From Butyricimonas muris (GTDB lineage: Bacteria; Bacteroidota; Bacteroidia; Bacteroidales; Marinifilaceae), in assembly GCF_046365375.1 (NCBI RefSeq), contig NZ_JBKEIT010000005.1, positions 124,001 through 188,000 of the forward strand: a DNA stretch of 64,000 bases, written 5' to 3'. The notes beneath the pieces were generated by a model, which worked only from the letters and a program-made list of their open reading frames with translations, made no database searches and was not told the origin of the DNA. Position numbers and translations under genes: made by a program. Position 1 is the stretch's first letter; every line of letters starts with the position of its first letter. Shown here in pieces: positions 54,884 through 62,385 of this stretch.

Positions 54884-55983
54884 TATCTTGAATAAAACGA
54901 TTTTATCGTTTTGGCTACTTTTTCGATCTGTTCATCCGCTAATTGAGCTGCAGAAGGAAGCCAAAGCCCTTTCTTTCCTACCAAATTTGCCACGGGATAT
55001 TCTCCTTGAGTTTGATAAGCCAATTGTTTATTAACCGGAGGATACATTGTCCTAGTGCCGATATTATTCTCCTTCAAAAATTGAACCAAACGATCTCTAT
55101 CCTCTGCAAGAACATCAATAAACCAAGGCGTTGTATATTCTAGGTCCTGTTCAAAAAAAGAAACCTGCTCCACATCCGCCAATAAGGTTTTATATTGTTT
55201 AAAAATTTCTTTTTTCCTTTCTACTCTCCATGGCAATTTTTTCATTTGCTCATTTCCAATAACAGCCTGCAACTCGGTAAATTTGAAATTATATCCAATA
55301 GAGTCATGCACATCATTTCCCCCTCCGCTTCGTCCAAAATCTTTTAATCTTTTAATACGATAAGCCATCTCATCATTATTCGTAATAATCGCACCTCCTT
55401 GTCCGGTAGAAATTATTTTAGGTGCAGAAAACGAAAAACTCCCTGCTAAAGCCACTGTTCCTTGATGCCTGCCGTCTGGATAACGAGAACCCAGAGATTG
55501 TGCGGCATCTTCCAAGAATACTAGATTATGCTTTTCACATAATAATTTAAACGCCTCTATTCCTTGTTGAGGATATCTACCATTCGCATTTACAAAAAGA
55601 ATCGCTTTTGTTCTTGATGTGATGGCTTTTTCCGCACATCGAATATCCATACATAGAGTTTCCGGTTCTACATCAACAAAAATAGGAATTGCACCAAACA
55701 TTTTTACAGAATTCGGAGTAGCAATCATCGTGTAGTTGGGAACAATCACTTCATCCCCGGCTTGAATTCCCGCGGCTAAAGCCATTAATGTTAAACTAAC
55801 AGTTCCATTATTTACGACAAAACAATACTTTGCACCCGTATAGTCAGCAATTCTTTTTTCAAACTCAGCCGTTCTTTTAAATTCCGTGATCCATCCGCCT
55901 TCTTTCATATACAAGTCTAAGGCTTCTCTTTCTTCCATCCCGAACCATGGCTCCATCTGAGGGATAAACACACTTGTTTCCAT
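54883..55983 (-). CDS. DegT/DnrJ/EryC1/StrS sugar aminotransferase, perosamine-synthase-like
   Basis: 366 aa. PLP lysine Lys189 in SFSFSAPKIISTGQGG, preceded by LEDAAQSLGSRY. The overall pattern (VVNNGTVSLTLMALA, DEVIVPNYTMIATPNSVKMFGAIP) is like GDP-4-keto-6-deoxymannose 4-aminotransferases (perosamine synthase). With gmd in the same operon, GDP-perosamine or a related amino sugar is the likely product; an unrelated keto-sugar substrate is possible. Start 1 bp upstream of the acyltransferase gene end. Confidence 0.88.
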   Translation of the reverse strand: METSVFIPQMEPWFGMEEREALDLYMKEGGWITEFKRTAEFEKRIADYTGAKYCFVVNNGTVSLTLMALAAGIQAGDEVIVPNYTMIATPNSVKMFGAIPIFVDVEPETLCMDIRCAEKAITSRTKAILFVNANGRYPQQGIEAFKLLCEKHNLVFLEDAAQSLGSRYPDGRHQGTVALAGSFSFSAPKIISTGQGGAIITNNDEMAYRIKRLKDFGRSGGGNDVHDSIGYNFKFTELQAVIGNEQMKKLPWRVERKKEIFKQYKTLLADVEQVSFFEQDLEYTTPWFIDVLAEDRDRLVQFLKENNIGTRTMYPPVNKQLAYQTQGEYPVANLVGKKGLWLPSAAQLADEQIEKVAKTIKSFYSR

Positions 55984-55984
55984 A

Positions 55985-56548
55985 TTATTGTTCTTCCTTA
56001 AATTTTTTATATGCTTGTTCTAATTCCAGAATCTGTGTTTTATTCCTTTGACGTAATAATTTCGCAGGCACGCCACCATACAACCCGTATTCCTCCAGAC
56101 TTTTGTTAACTAACGACAATGCTCCGACACAAGCACCTTCTGCCAATATAACATTAGGCAGAACTACCGCATTACATGCTATAATACAATGTTTATTCAA
56201 TATTATTTTACCGACAGTAACGTCACCTTTAAATTGAACAGGCAAAGTTGGCGTACCTATTCCCCCTATATAATCATCCGTCCCTGCAACCAAAACAACA
56301 CCTTGAGCCAAACCGGAAAAATCTTTCATTTCTACATAAGCAGACTTTCCCCCAATAATTTTACAACCGGCACCAATATGTACATTCGAATGAATCTTTA
56401 GCGGAGTTGAAATATAAGTAAAATCATCAATAACCACGTCATCGCCGATTTCAACCAATTCAGGATACCGAATCCTAACTGTCTTTCCAATAATTACATT
56501 CTTCCCGCAGGATTTCAACTCATTTAAATCAAAAAATATATTGTCCAT
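55985..56548 (-). CDS. Left-handed beta-helix (hexapeptide-repeat) sugar acyltransferase
   Basis: 187 aa from the ATG at 56548 (an ATG at 56596 would overlap the cupin gene end by 44 bp). Hexapeptide pattern [LIV]-G-x4 recurs: VIIGKTVRIRYPELVEIGDDVVIDD, VHIGAGCKIIGG, CIIACNAVVLPNVILAEGACVGA. It transfers an acyl group to the amino sugar formed by the neighbouring aminotransferase (PerB/FdtC-type role). The acyl donor is unknown; acetyl-CoA is most likely. Confidence 0.85.
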   Translation of the reverse strand: MDNIFFDLNELKSCGKNVIIGKTVRIRYPELVEIGDDVVIDDFTYISTPLKIHSNVHIGAGCKIIGGKSAYVEMKDFSGLAQGVVLVAGTDDYIGGIGTPTLPVQFKGDVTVGKIILNKHCIIACNAVVLPNVILAEGACVGALSLVNKSLEEYGLYGGVPAKLLRQRNKTQILELEQAYKKFKEEQ

Positions 56549-56552
56549 CTCC

Positions 56553-56951
56553 CTAAAATTTAGTTTTATCTGTAGTGACATCCACGAACGGACCATTCTT
56601 CGCTTCTATAATCTTCGTGTTGTCTTCTAATATTTCATATCCATGACCACCATAAGCAAAAACAGCCAAATCCCCTTGATTCAACACGAAACTTTGAAGA
56701 TAATTATGCTCTTCATCATATAGCAAAACTTTCATCGAACCAGACTTTACGTAAGTCATTTCCTGTGTCCGCATAGCAGAACGCTCAAAATCATTATGCA
56801 CATGAGAAGCCAACTTTTTACCTTTATTATACCACCATGACCCCACTTGAATATACAATTCACTGGGGGTTATGAAATTTAATCCTTCCACCCAATCTTC
56901 ATCCCGATAAATGATTGATAATAGCTGATCTTTATGTTTTATCGTTTCCAT
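56553..56951 (-). CDS. Cupin-fold protein of the polysaccharide locus
   Basis: 132 aa, single cupin. Motif 1 HVHNDFERSAMRTQEMTYVKSGSMKVLLYD with metal-binding-type His/Glu; later AVFAYGGHGYEILED. It is common in O-antigen clusters, with a ...GPFVDVTTDKTKF end. It lacks the full set of residues of FdtA/QdtA 3,4-ketoisomerases, so a 3-keto sugar route is not assumed. Confidence 0.6.
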   Translation of the reverse strand: METIKHKDQLLSIIYRDEDWVEGLNFITPSELYIQVGSWWYNKGKKLASHVHNDFERSAMRTQEMTYVKSGSMKVLLYDEEHNYLQSFVLNQGDLAVFAYGGHGYEILEDNTKIIEAKNGPFVDVTTDKTKF

Positions 56952-56959
56952 AATATTTT

Positions 56960-57493
56960 TTATTTATCTCTTTCAGAAAGAATCGGTGAGAAAGAAGGCC
57001 ATTCAATTCCAATCTCCGCATCATTCCATTTCACGGAAAACTGCTCTTCCGCATCAAAATATTCTCCCGGATAAGCTAATTTATAATGATACACAGCCGC
57101 CTCACTATTTACATAGAAAGCATTTCCGATCCCTGGAGGTAGTAAAACCGAAATCTGGTTATCTGCATTGATAACAAATTTCTCCCATTTATTGTAGGTT
57201 GGAGAATCGTTTCTTCGGTCTACAACAACTTGTACGATCTCACCATACACACACGTAACCAACTTCCAAGATTTTGTATCACCATGTATACCTCTTAATA
57301 CATTGTGATAGGAAGTAGAAAATTTATCGTGTTTAAAATACAAATCTCCGGGGATATATTGTTCTATCACATCTTTATAAAAGGTAGTATAAAGCGACCC
57401 TCTATTGTCTATATTTTTCGATACTTTAAATAACATAACTCCTTTGATTAAAGAAGACTCCACTATTTCAAAATCTTTTATTTTCTTACTCAT
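56960..57493 (-). CDS. dTDP-4-dehydrorhamnose 3,5-epimerase family protein (RmlC-like)
   Basis: 177 aa, RmlC cupin. Catalytic-His segment VLRGIHGDTKSWKLVTC and the YHYKLAYPGEYF Tyr region are present. It epimerises a 4-keto nucleotide sugar. With gmd beside it, the substrate may be GDP-linked instead of dTDP-linked; this is inferred. Adjacent to the other cupin gene (9-bp gap). Confidence 0.8.
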   Translation of the reverse strand: MSKKIKDFEIVESSLIKGVMLFKVSKNIDNRGSLYTTFYKDVIEQYIPGDLYFKHDKFSTSYHNVLRGIHGDTKSWKLVTCVYGEIVQVVVDRRNDSPTYNKWEKFVINADNQISVLLPPGIGNAFYVNSEAAVYHYKLAYPGEYFDAEEQFSVKWNDAEIGIEWPSFSPILSERDK

Positions 57494-57501
57494 CGTGTTA
57501 T

Positions 57502-58542
57502 TTATATTAATTCATATCCACCATAATTGTCATACTCCAAATCATATTTAACCATACTCTCGACGAGCTGATCAAACGATATTAAAGGTTGCCATCCTAA
57601 AACTTTTCTAGATTTTGAAGGATCCCCCCACAAAAATTCAACCTCGGCAGGTCTGAAATACCTTGGGTCCACTTCAACAAGCACCTTACCTGTCTTTCGA
57701 TTCATTCCCTTCTCTTGAATACCTTCACCTTCCCAACAAATTTCTATATCAATCATACGAAAGGCCTTCTCAACAAACTCCCGAACTGTATGAGTTTCTC
57801 CTGTTGCAATAACGTAATCATCAGGCGTATTTTGTTGAAGAATCAACCACATGGCATGTACATAATCCTTCGCATGTCCCCAATCCCTCTTGGCATCCAA
57901 GTTTCCGAGAACGAGTTTTTCCTGTTCTCCTTTAAAGATTTTAGCTACAGCTTTTGTTATTTTCTTTGTAACAAAAGTTTCTCCTCTTCTAGGGGATTCA
58001 TGATTAAACAAAATACCATTAGATGCAAATAATTTATGCGCTTCCCGATAATTCACACAAACCCAATAAGCATACAATTTGGCTGCCCCATAAGGAGATT
58101 TGGGATAAAAAGGTGTTTTTTCACTTTGAGGGGCTGTTTCCGGCAATCCACCAAACAGTTCAGATGTAGATGCCTGATAAAATTTCGTCTTTACATTTAC
58201 ATCTCTTATCGCATCCAGTAATCTTATTGTTCCAATAGCATCTACTTCTCCAGTGTACTCAGGAACTTCAAAAGACACAGCTACATGAGACTGTGCCCCC
58301 AAATTATAGACTTCATCCGGTTTTATATGGGAAATAAGCCGATGAAGATTACTTGAATCCGCTAAATCACCGAAATACGTGTGAAAATTTGGATTATGCC
58401 ATACCTCCTCTTTCAATCTTTGTGATGTAAATACAGAGGACCTTCTGATTATCCCATGGACATCATACCCTTTTTCAAGTAAAAACTCCGCAAGATAAGA
58501 TCCGTCCTGTCCGGTTATTCCCGTAATGAATGCTGTTTTCAT
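57502..58542 (-). CDS. gmd: GDP-mannose 4,6-dehydratase
   Basis: 346 aa. NADP-binding TGITGQDG (residues 7-14), Glu128 in TSELFG, and Tyr151/Lys155 in SPYGAAK are the extended-SDR catalytic set, and the SHVAVSFEVP segment is diagnostic of Gmd. It converts GDP-mannose to GDP-4-keto-6-deoxymannose. ManC in the same operon provides the substrate. No GDP-fucose synthase is in the window, so the keto sugar probably goes to an aminotransferase. Confidence 0.95.
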   Translation of the reverse strand: MKTAFITGITGQDGSYLAEFLLEKGYDVHGIIRRSSVFTSQRLKEEVWHNPNFHTYFGDLADSSNLHRLISHIKPDEVYNLGAQSHVAVSFEVPEYTGEVDAIGTIRLLDAIRDVNVKTKFYQASTSELFGGLPETAPQSEKTPFYPKSPYGAAKLYAYWVCVNYREAHKLFASNGILFNHESPRRGETFVTKKITKAVAKIFKGEQEKLVLGNLDAKRDWGHAKDYVHAMWLILQQNTPDDYVIATGETHTVREFVEKAFRMIDIEICWEGEGIQEKGMNRKTGKVLVEVDPRYFRPAEVEFLWGDPSKSRKVLGWQPLISFDQLVESMVKYDLEYDNYGGYELI

Positions 58543-58681
58543 ATAAATGTATATAATTATTTAGAACGATGTAATACAATTGCACGTTCTATGAATTCTT
58601 TAAAATTCATTTTTAATTTCTTTCCTAATCGTTTAGGTGCTTAGTCTCAAATGAGAAATATATTTAGTACATACTTTATTA

Positions 58682-59089
58682 TTATAATGATACATACTTA
58701 ACCACAGCTTTTCCATCAATAACTATTATATCATTCACGAAACATTGTGTAGAAAGAATAATAATTGATTTTTCTTGCTTTATATCTATAATTCTGACTT
58801 TTGAAGTAACTTCCTCATTATGATATACAGGTTTCAAAAACTTCAATTCCTGACTTAAATATATTGAACCCGGACCAGGTAATTTAGTTGCAATAACAGC
58901 ACTTATTAAAGAAGACGATAAAAATCCGTGGACAATTAATCCTCGGAATATTCCATTTTTTGCATAATCTATATCCAAATGAATCGGATTTCGATCTAAA
59001 CTCAATTCTGAAAATTTAACGACCTCTTCAAAAGGAAAAGCTTTTGATATCGTTGCTTCTTGTCCTATATAAAAATCATTAAACCCCAT
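58682..59089 (-). CDS. MaoC-like (R)-specific hydratase/dehydratase
   Basis: 135 aa, single hot-dog domain. Catalytic pair Asp32 and His37 in LSLDRNPIHLD, followed by IFRGLIVHGFLSS, as in MaoC/PhaJ hydratases. In this operon it might provide a 3-hydroxyacyl or unsaturated acyl group for sugar N-acylation; that role is inferred. A 139-bp gap separates it from gmd, in which no gene is seen. Confidence 0.8.
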   Translation of the reverse strand: MGFNDFYIGQEATISKAFPFEEVVKFSELSLDRNPIHLDIDYAKNGIFRGLIVHGFLSSSLISAVIATKLPGPGSIYLSQELKFLKPVYHNEEVTSKVRIIDIKQEKSIIILSTQCFVNDIIVIDGKAVVKYVSL

Positions 59090-59115
59090 GATTTCTCTTA
59101 TTTATACACATTCAA

Positions 59116-59835
59116 CTACAAATTCAACATATTTGCCCTGCATACTTTATTAGAGCACATAATATCAAAATAAAATACTTCCAAAGTGAGATCATTTTCA
59201 TTGAAGGTGTTTTCCTGTATAGATAAGAAAATTTCTTCTTCAAAAATATCCCAATCACACCCTCTCAATCGTCCCTCCCGTGTAATTATATTTTCATAAA
59301 ACTCCATTGCATAATGCCATTCCCATCTTTCTTGTATATCTCTATCTTTTTCATGTATACCTATTAGTCTCCACTCGTCCATGATTTTATCTGCCCACTC
59401 TGCACACCTCTCCTCTCCCATGAAATAATAACAACTACACAGCATCCGACACATCTCCGACGTCCGACAAGTTAAAATAATCTTATCACTCCCTTCTGAA
59501 AATAGTATCCCATAAGCCGCATCTAAGGCTATATCCAAAAAATCGATATCGGAATACGTCAAATATGTTTCCATCAAATCCGCAACATGCCCAACCCGTT
59601 CCTCCAATATAATGGAAGGATCTTTAACCAAGTCAGCCAATTCCCCCGCGATCTCCCGTATTCGCTCGTGAATCATCCACTGGCTACCATACACTTCTTC
59701 CAGCCAAGGATTTACCCTTACCATTGAATAAACCGATAAATACCCGTGCAATAAACCGGACAATGCAGACGAAGGGAATTCCTCGATTGGAATATCCGAT
59801 AATTTTTTGTACAAATCATTAAGATTCATCGCCAC
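59116..59835 (-). CDS. Protein in the UpxZ position, possible distant UpxZ
   Basis: 239 aa, acidic, helical, cytosolic (starts MAMNLNDL or MNLNDL at 59829). In Bacteroides capsule loci the gene after upxY is upxZ, whose product blocks the UpxY of other loci. Here the segment CRMLCSCYYFMGEERCAEWA followed by DKIMDEW resembles the UpxZ pattern of a cysteine/tyrosine-rich helix then a helix with I-I/M-x-x-W, but the protein is about 80 residues longer. Assignment is by position and weak similarity. Confidence 0.5.
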   Translation of the reverse strand: MAMNLNDLYKKLSDIPIEEFPSSALSGLLHGYLSVYSMVRVNPWLEEVYGSQWMIHERIREIAGELADLVKDPSIILEERVGHVADLMETYLTYSDIDFLDIALDAAYGILFSEGSDKIILTCRTSEMCRMLCSCYYFMGEERCAEWADKIMDEWRLIGIHEKDRDIQERWEWHYAMEFYENIITREGRLRGCDWDIFEEEIFLSIQENTFNENDLTLEVFYFDIMCSNKVCRANMLNL

Positions 59836-59840
59836 AATCG

Positions 59841-60365
59841 CTATTTAATTTTTTCTAAGAAAGAACCGGGGATATATGACGTGGCAATAGAAACCACGCC
59901 TTCCAGTTTCACGATCACTCGTTTATGTCCTTTAATCCGAATTAATTCGCCCTCAAGACCGCTCAACGGGCCTTTGATTACTCGTACTCGGTCACCACGC
60001 TTCAATTCTTTATTGATTACCTCAACTGTACTATCCGAGAAATCGAGCAGAAACATGAAATCCCGCATTTGTTTATCGGGAACAACCAATAAATGACGAG
60101 TTGCCAAATCTTTTAAATATACAACATTTATACCTTGCTCGTTCACTAAGGAATAAGCGGTCACTTTATCGGTTTTGATAAAAATCAAATGAGGAATAAG
60201 TAGCACTCGCACATGCTTTTTCCCAGAAGGAGTTTCTCGTACTTCGTCCCGCATGGCCAAATAGTTCTCCACTCCCATCCCGTCTAATCGTTTCTTGATT
60301 GTCATCTCCTGGTTGATTTTGGTGTACGCCGCAAACCAGTACAACTTTCTTTCTACACTTGACAT
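59841..60365 (-). CDS. UpxY family transcription antiterminator (NusG paralogue)
   Basis: 174 aa. NusG N-terminal domain (YWFAAYTKINQEMTIKKRL; VRVLLIPHLIFIKT) and a C-terminal KOW domain (RGDRVRVIKGPLSGLEGELI). UpxY proteins bind RNA polymerase at the leader of their own capsule operon and prevent early termination. It is the first gene of the locus, 5 bp before the UpxZ-like gene. Confidence 0.93.
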   Translation of the reverse strand: MSSVERKLYWFAAYTKINQEMTIKKRLDGMGVENYLAMRDEVRETPSGKKHVRVLLIPHLIFIKTDKVTAYSLVNEQGINVVYLKDLATRHLLVVPDKQMRDFMFLLDFSDSTVEVINKELKRGDRVRVIKGPLSGLEGELIRIKGHKRVIVKLEGVVSIATSYIPGSFLEKIK

Positions 60366-60668
60366 GCTTAAAGTTTATCGTCTTCGAATATTTCTCGTGA
60401 TTGGTTACAAAAAGAAAATAGGAAAAACGTCTGGACACACTTCGTGCATTGACCTTTTTACATTAGGAATTTACGTTTTTACCATATGCCCCACTTATCA
60501 TCCTTAAACAGGTACAACTTGTGAGAACTGTCTTTTCTCGGGGAAACCGATCCTTTCAATTATTTGTCACAAATGAACACACGCCAATTTGTTTCAAAAA
60601 TTGCAATCAATCCGAAAAACTATCCGATTAATGCGTTGCAAATATACCAAATTTTCGGATTACGCAAA
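60366..60668 (-). promoter_or_regulatory. Promoter and long leader of the capsule operon
   Basis: On minus, TTTG (60668-60665) and TATATTTG (60646-60639) are 18 bp apart; transcription would start near 60632, leaving about 267 nt of leader before upxY. A leader this long is expected for UpxY-controlled operons, where the antiterminator acts in the 5' UTR. The leader contains short hairpins such as GCAC-GAA-GTGT, none clearly a terminator. Confidence 0.5.
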
Positions 60669-60724
60669 TTCAAGAGCAATTATTTTTCTTTTTATAGAAT
60701 CGCTCTAAAATATATTTCAACTAT

Positions 60725-60768
60725 AAAAAAGGAGCAGTCCAAAAAGTAATCTTTGGGACTGCTCCTTT
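60725..60768 (-). terminator. Intrinsic terminator of the rubrerythrin gene
   Basis: Arms 60728-60740 and 60756-60768 (AAAGGAGCAGTCC / GGACTGCTCCTTT) are complementary; on minus the stem is followed by a T-run (complement of 60725-60730). It separates rbr from the capsule promoter. Confidence 0.85.
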
Positions 60769-60784
60769 CTAACGATATCGAAAT

Positions 60785-61363
60785 CTAGTATAATTCTTGG
60801 AATAATTCAAAGAATGCCTGCGGATGCAAACAAGCGGGACATACTTTCGGGGCTGTTGGTCCCTCGTGGATATAACCGCATTTGCGACAATACCATCTCA
60901 CGGTTTGCGGACGTTCGAATACCAAATTTTCTTGCAGATTGGATAACAATTTACGGTATCTTGTCTCGTGATTTTTTTCGGCCTCGATGATCATTCTGTA
61001 CATCACGGAGATATCCTTGAATCCTTCCTCTTCCGCGACTTTGGCAAATTCGGGATACAAGTGATGCCATTCGTCATATTCTCCCTCGGCAGCTTCAATC
61101 AAATTAGAAGCCGTGTCGGCAATAATACCCGCGGGATAAGCCGCCGTAATCTCTAACATACCACCTTCCAAACGACTGAAGAAGCGTTTAGCATGAGTTT
61201 CTTCCTGCAATGCCGTCTCGTAGAAAATACCGGCGATCTGTTCGTAACCTTCTTTCTTGGCTACTTCGGAGAAAAACGTGTAACGATTTTTTGCCTGTGA
61301 CTCCCCGGCAAATGATTTCAATAAATTGGCTTCCGTCATGGAACCTTTAACATTTTTTGCCAT
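60785..61363 (-). CDS. rbr: Rubrerythrin
   Basis: 192 aa. An N-terminal ferritin-like diiron four-helix bundle (ESQAKNRYTFF; YETALQEETHAKRF; MIIEAEKNHETRY) and a C-terminal rubredoxin domain WYCRKCGYIHEG ... KVCPACLHP with two CxxC knuckles. It reduces hydrogen peroxide in anaerobes. Promoter TTG-N20-TATATTTG at 61457-61427 on minus. Confidence 0.96.
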   Translation of the reverse strand: MAKNVKGSMTEANLLKSFAGESQAKNRYTFFSEVAKKEGYEQIAGIFYETALQEETHAKRFFSRLEGGMLEITAAYPAGIIADTASNLIEAAEGEYDEWHHLYPEFAKVAEEEGFKDISVMYRMIIEAEKNHETRYRKLLSNLQENLVFERPQTVRWYCRKCGYIHEGPTAPKVCPACLHPQAFFELFQELY

Positions 61364-61395
61364 AGCTTTTTCCTTTTCTATACGAAAAGAAAAAG

Positions 61396-61431
61396 TTGCA
61401 AGTTACAGGTTGACAGGTTGCAAGTTCAAAT
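61396..61431. repeat. 7-bp-period repeat in the rubrerythrin 5' leader
   Basis: TTGCAAG (61396), TTACAGG (61403), TTGACAGG (61410, one base longer), TTGCAAG (61418), TTCAAAT (61425). A GC-richer relative of the AT heptad arrays elsewhere in the window. The rest of the 250-bp divergent gap holds only promoters. Confidence 0.5.
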
Positions 61432-61457
61432 ATAGTTTGTTTCTAAATAACCCGCAA
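61427..61457 (-). promoter_or_regulatory. Promoter of rbr (TTG-N20-TATATTTG)
   Basis: TTG at 61457-61455 and TATATTTG at 61434-61427 on minus, 20 bp apart; transcription start about 57 nt before the ATG. Confidence 0.6.
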
Positions 61458-61558
61458 CCCGCCAATTTGCAACATATCACCGGAAAGGTAGTTCCCGGTG
61501 GTATAAATACCATTCACATTTACGCATTTTCATCCTTTAGTTCTCGTTCATTAAAATA

Positions 61559-61566
61559 TAATTTTG
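61559..61566 (+). promoter_or_regulatory. Candidate -7 element TAATTTTG of the hdr-like operon
   Basis: Fits TAnnTTTG; 47 bp before the ATG at 61614. The -33 region is not obvious. Confidence 0.4.
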
Positions 61567-61613
61567 TAACCATAGAAATTTATGGAGAATAAATTTTCAC
61601 ACAACAATTAGAT

Positions 61614-62306
61614 ATGTCTGAGATATTAAACAAATTACGTGAAGATATTCACTTCATCGAGGGGATGAACAGCTGTATGAATTGCGGGGTATGCACCGCC
61701 ATTTGTCCGGCAGCGGAATTCTATAATTACGATCCCCGGGTGATCGTGGAAACCGTACAAAGAGGAAACGAGGAAGAGATTGAGGAATTACTGAAAGGAG
61801 AAACTATCTGGTATTGCGGGGAATGTATGTCATGCAAAACACGTTGTCCTCGTTGTAATACTCCCGGACTGATTATCATGGCGTTGCGTAAGGCTTCGCA
61901 GGAACTGGGCTATTTCGTTTACTCTGAAAAAGGACGCCAGCAATACGCTTTAAAGCACGTGATCGGGGAATCCATCCTGGCTAGGGGCTACTGCGTGACA
62001 CCCGACCTCGTGAAGCCGGAGATGCATCCGGAACAGGGTCCGGTGTGGGAATGGATTTACGAACATCTGGACGACGTGTACGAACGCATGCACTCGAATT
62101 ATCGCAAACCGGGAGCGGGCGCCCTTCGGGAAGTAGATAATGAAAGCATGGAAGAGTTAAGAAAGATTTTCGACGTTACCGGCGGTACGGACTTTCTGAA
62201 CAATATAGACCAATGTTCTCAACGCGAGGCAAACAAAGAAAAGGTTGATTTGGAAGAAGCCTATTTCTTGAAAACATACATGGAGAACACGGGAGAACAT
62301 CAATAA
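61614..62306 (+). CDS. hdrC: HdrC-like 4Fe-4S dicluster electron-transfer subunit
   Basis: 230 aa, cytosolic. Two 4Fe-4S sites: CMNCGVCTAIC (Cys21, 24, 27, 31) and CGECMSCKTRC (Cys68, 71, 74, 78). It would carry electrons between the HdrA flavoprotein and the HdrB catalytic subunit. First of three genes in HdrC-HdrB-HdrA order. In a non-methanogen the disulfide or other acceptor is unknown. Confidence 0.85.
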   Translation: MSEILNKLREDIHFIEGMNSCMNCGVCTAICPAAEFYNYDPRVIVETVQRGNEEEIEELLKGETIWYCGECMSCKTRCPRCNTPGLIIMALRKASQELGYFVYSEKGRQQYALKHVIGESILARGYCVTPDLVKPEMHPEQGPVWEWIYEHLDDVYERMHSNYRKPGAGALREVDNESMEELRKIFDVTGGTDFLNNIDQCSQREANKEKVDLEEAYFLKTYMENTGEHQ

Positions 62307-62311
62307 TGCAA

Positions 62312-62385
62312 TTGAAAATTGAAAATGCAAAATTGAAAATGAATCCCCAATTTAAAATCTAAAATTTAAAATCTAAAATTGGAAG
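62312..62385 (+). repeat. hdrC-hdrB spacer made of 7-bp repeats
   Basis: TTGAAAA (62312, 62319, 62333), TGCAAAA (62326), then TTTAAAA/TCTAAAA alternating at 62351-62378 and TTGGAAG (62379-62385) directly before the ATG. The final heptad contains the purine-rich GGAAG that may act as ribosome binding site. Confidence 0.75.

Noticed and set aside
56553..56951. FdtA/QdtA 3,4-ketoisomerase
   Set aside because: Cupin fold is clear but the conserved residues of that family were not seen, so only a general cupin call is made.
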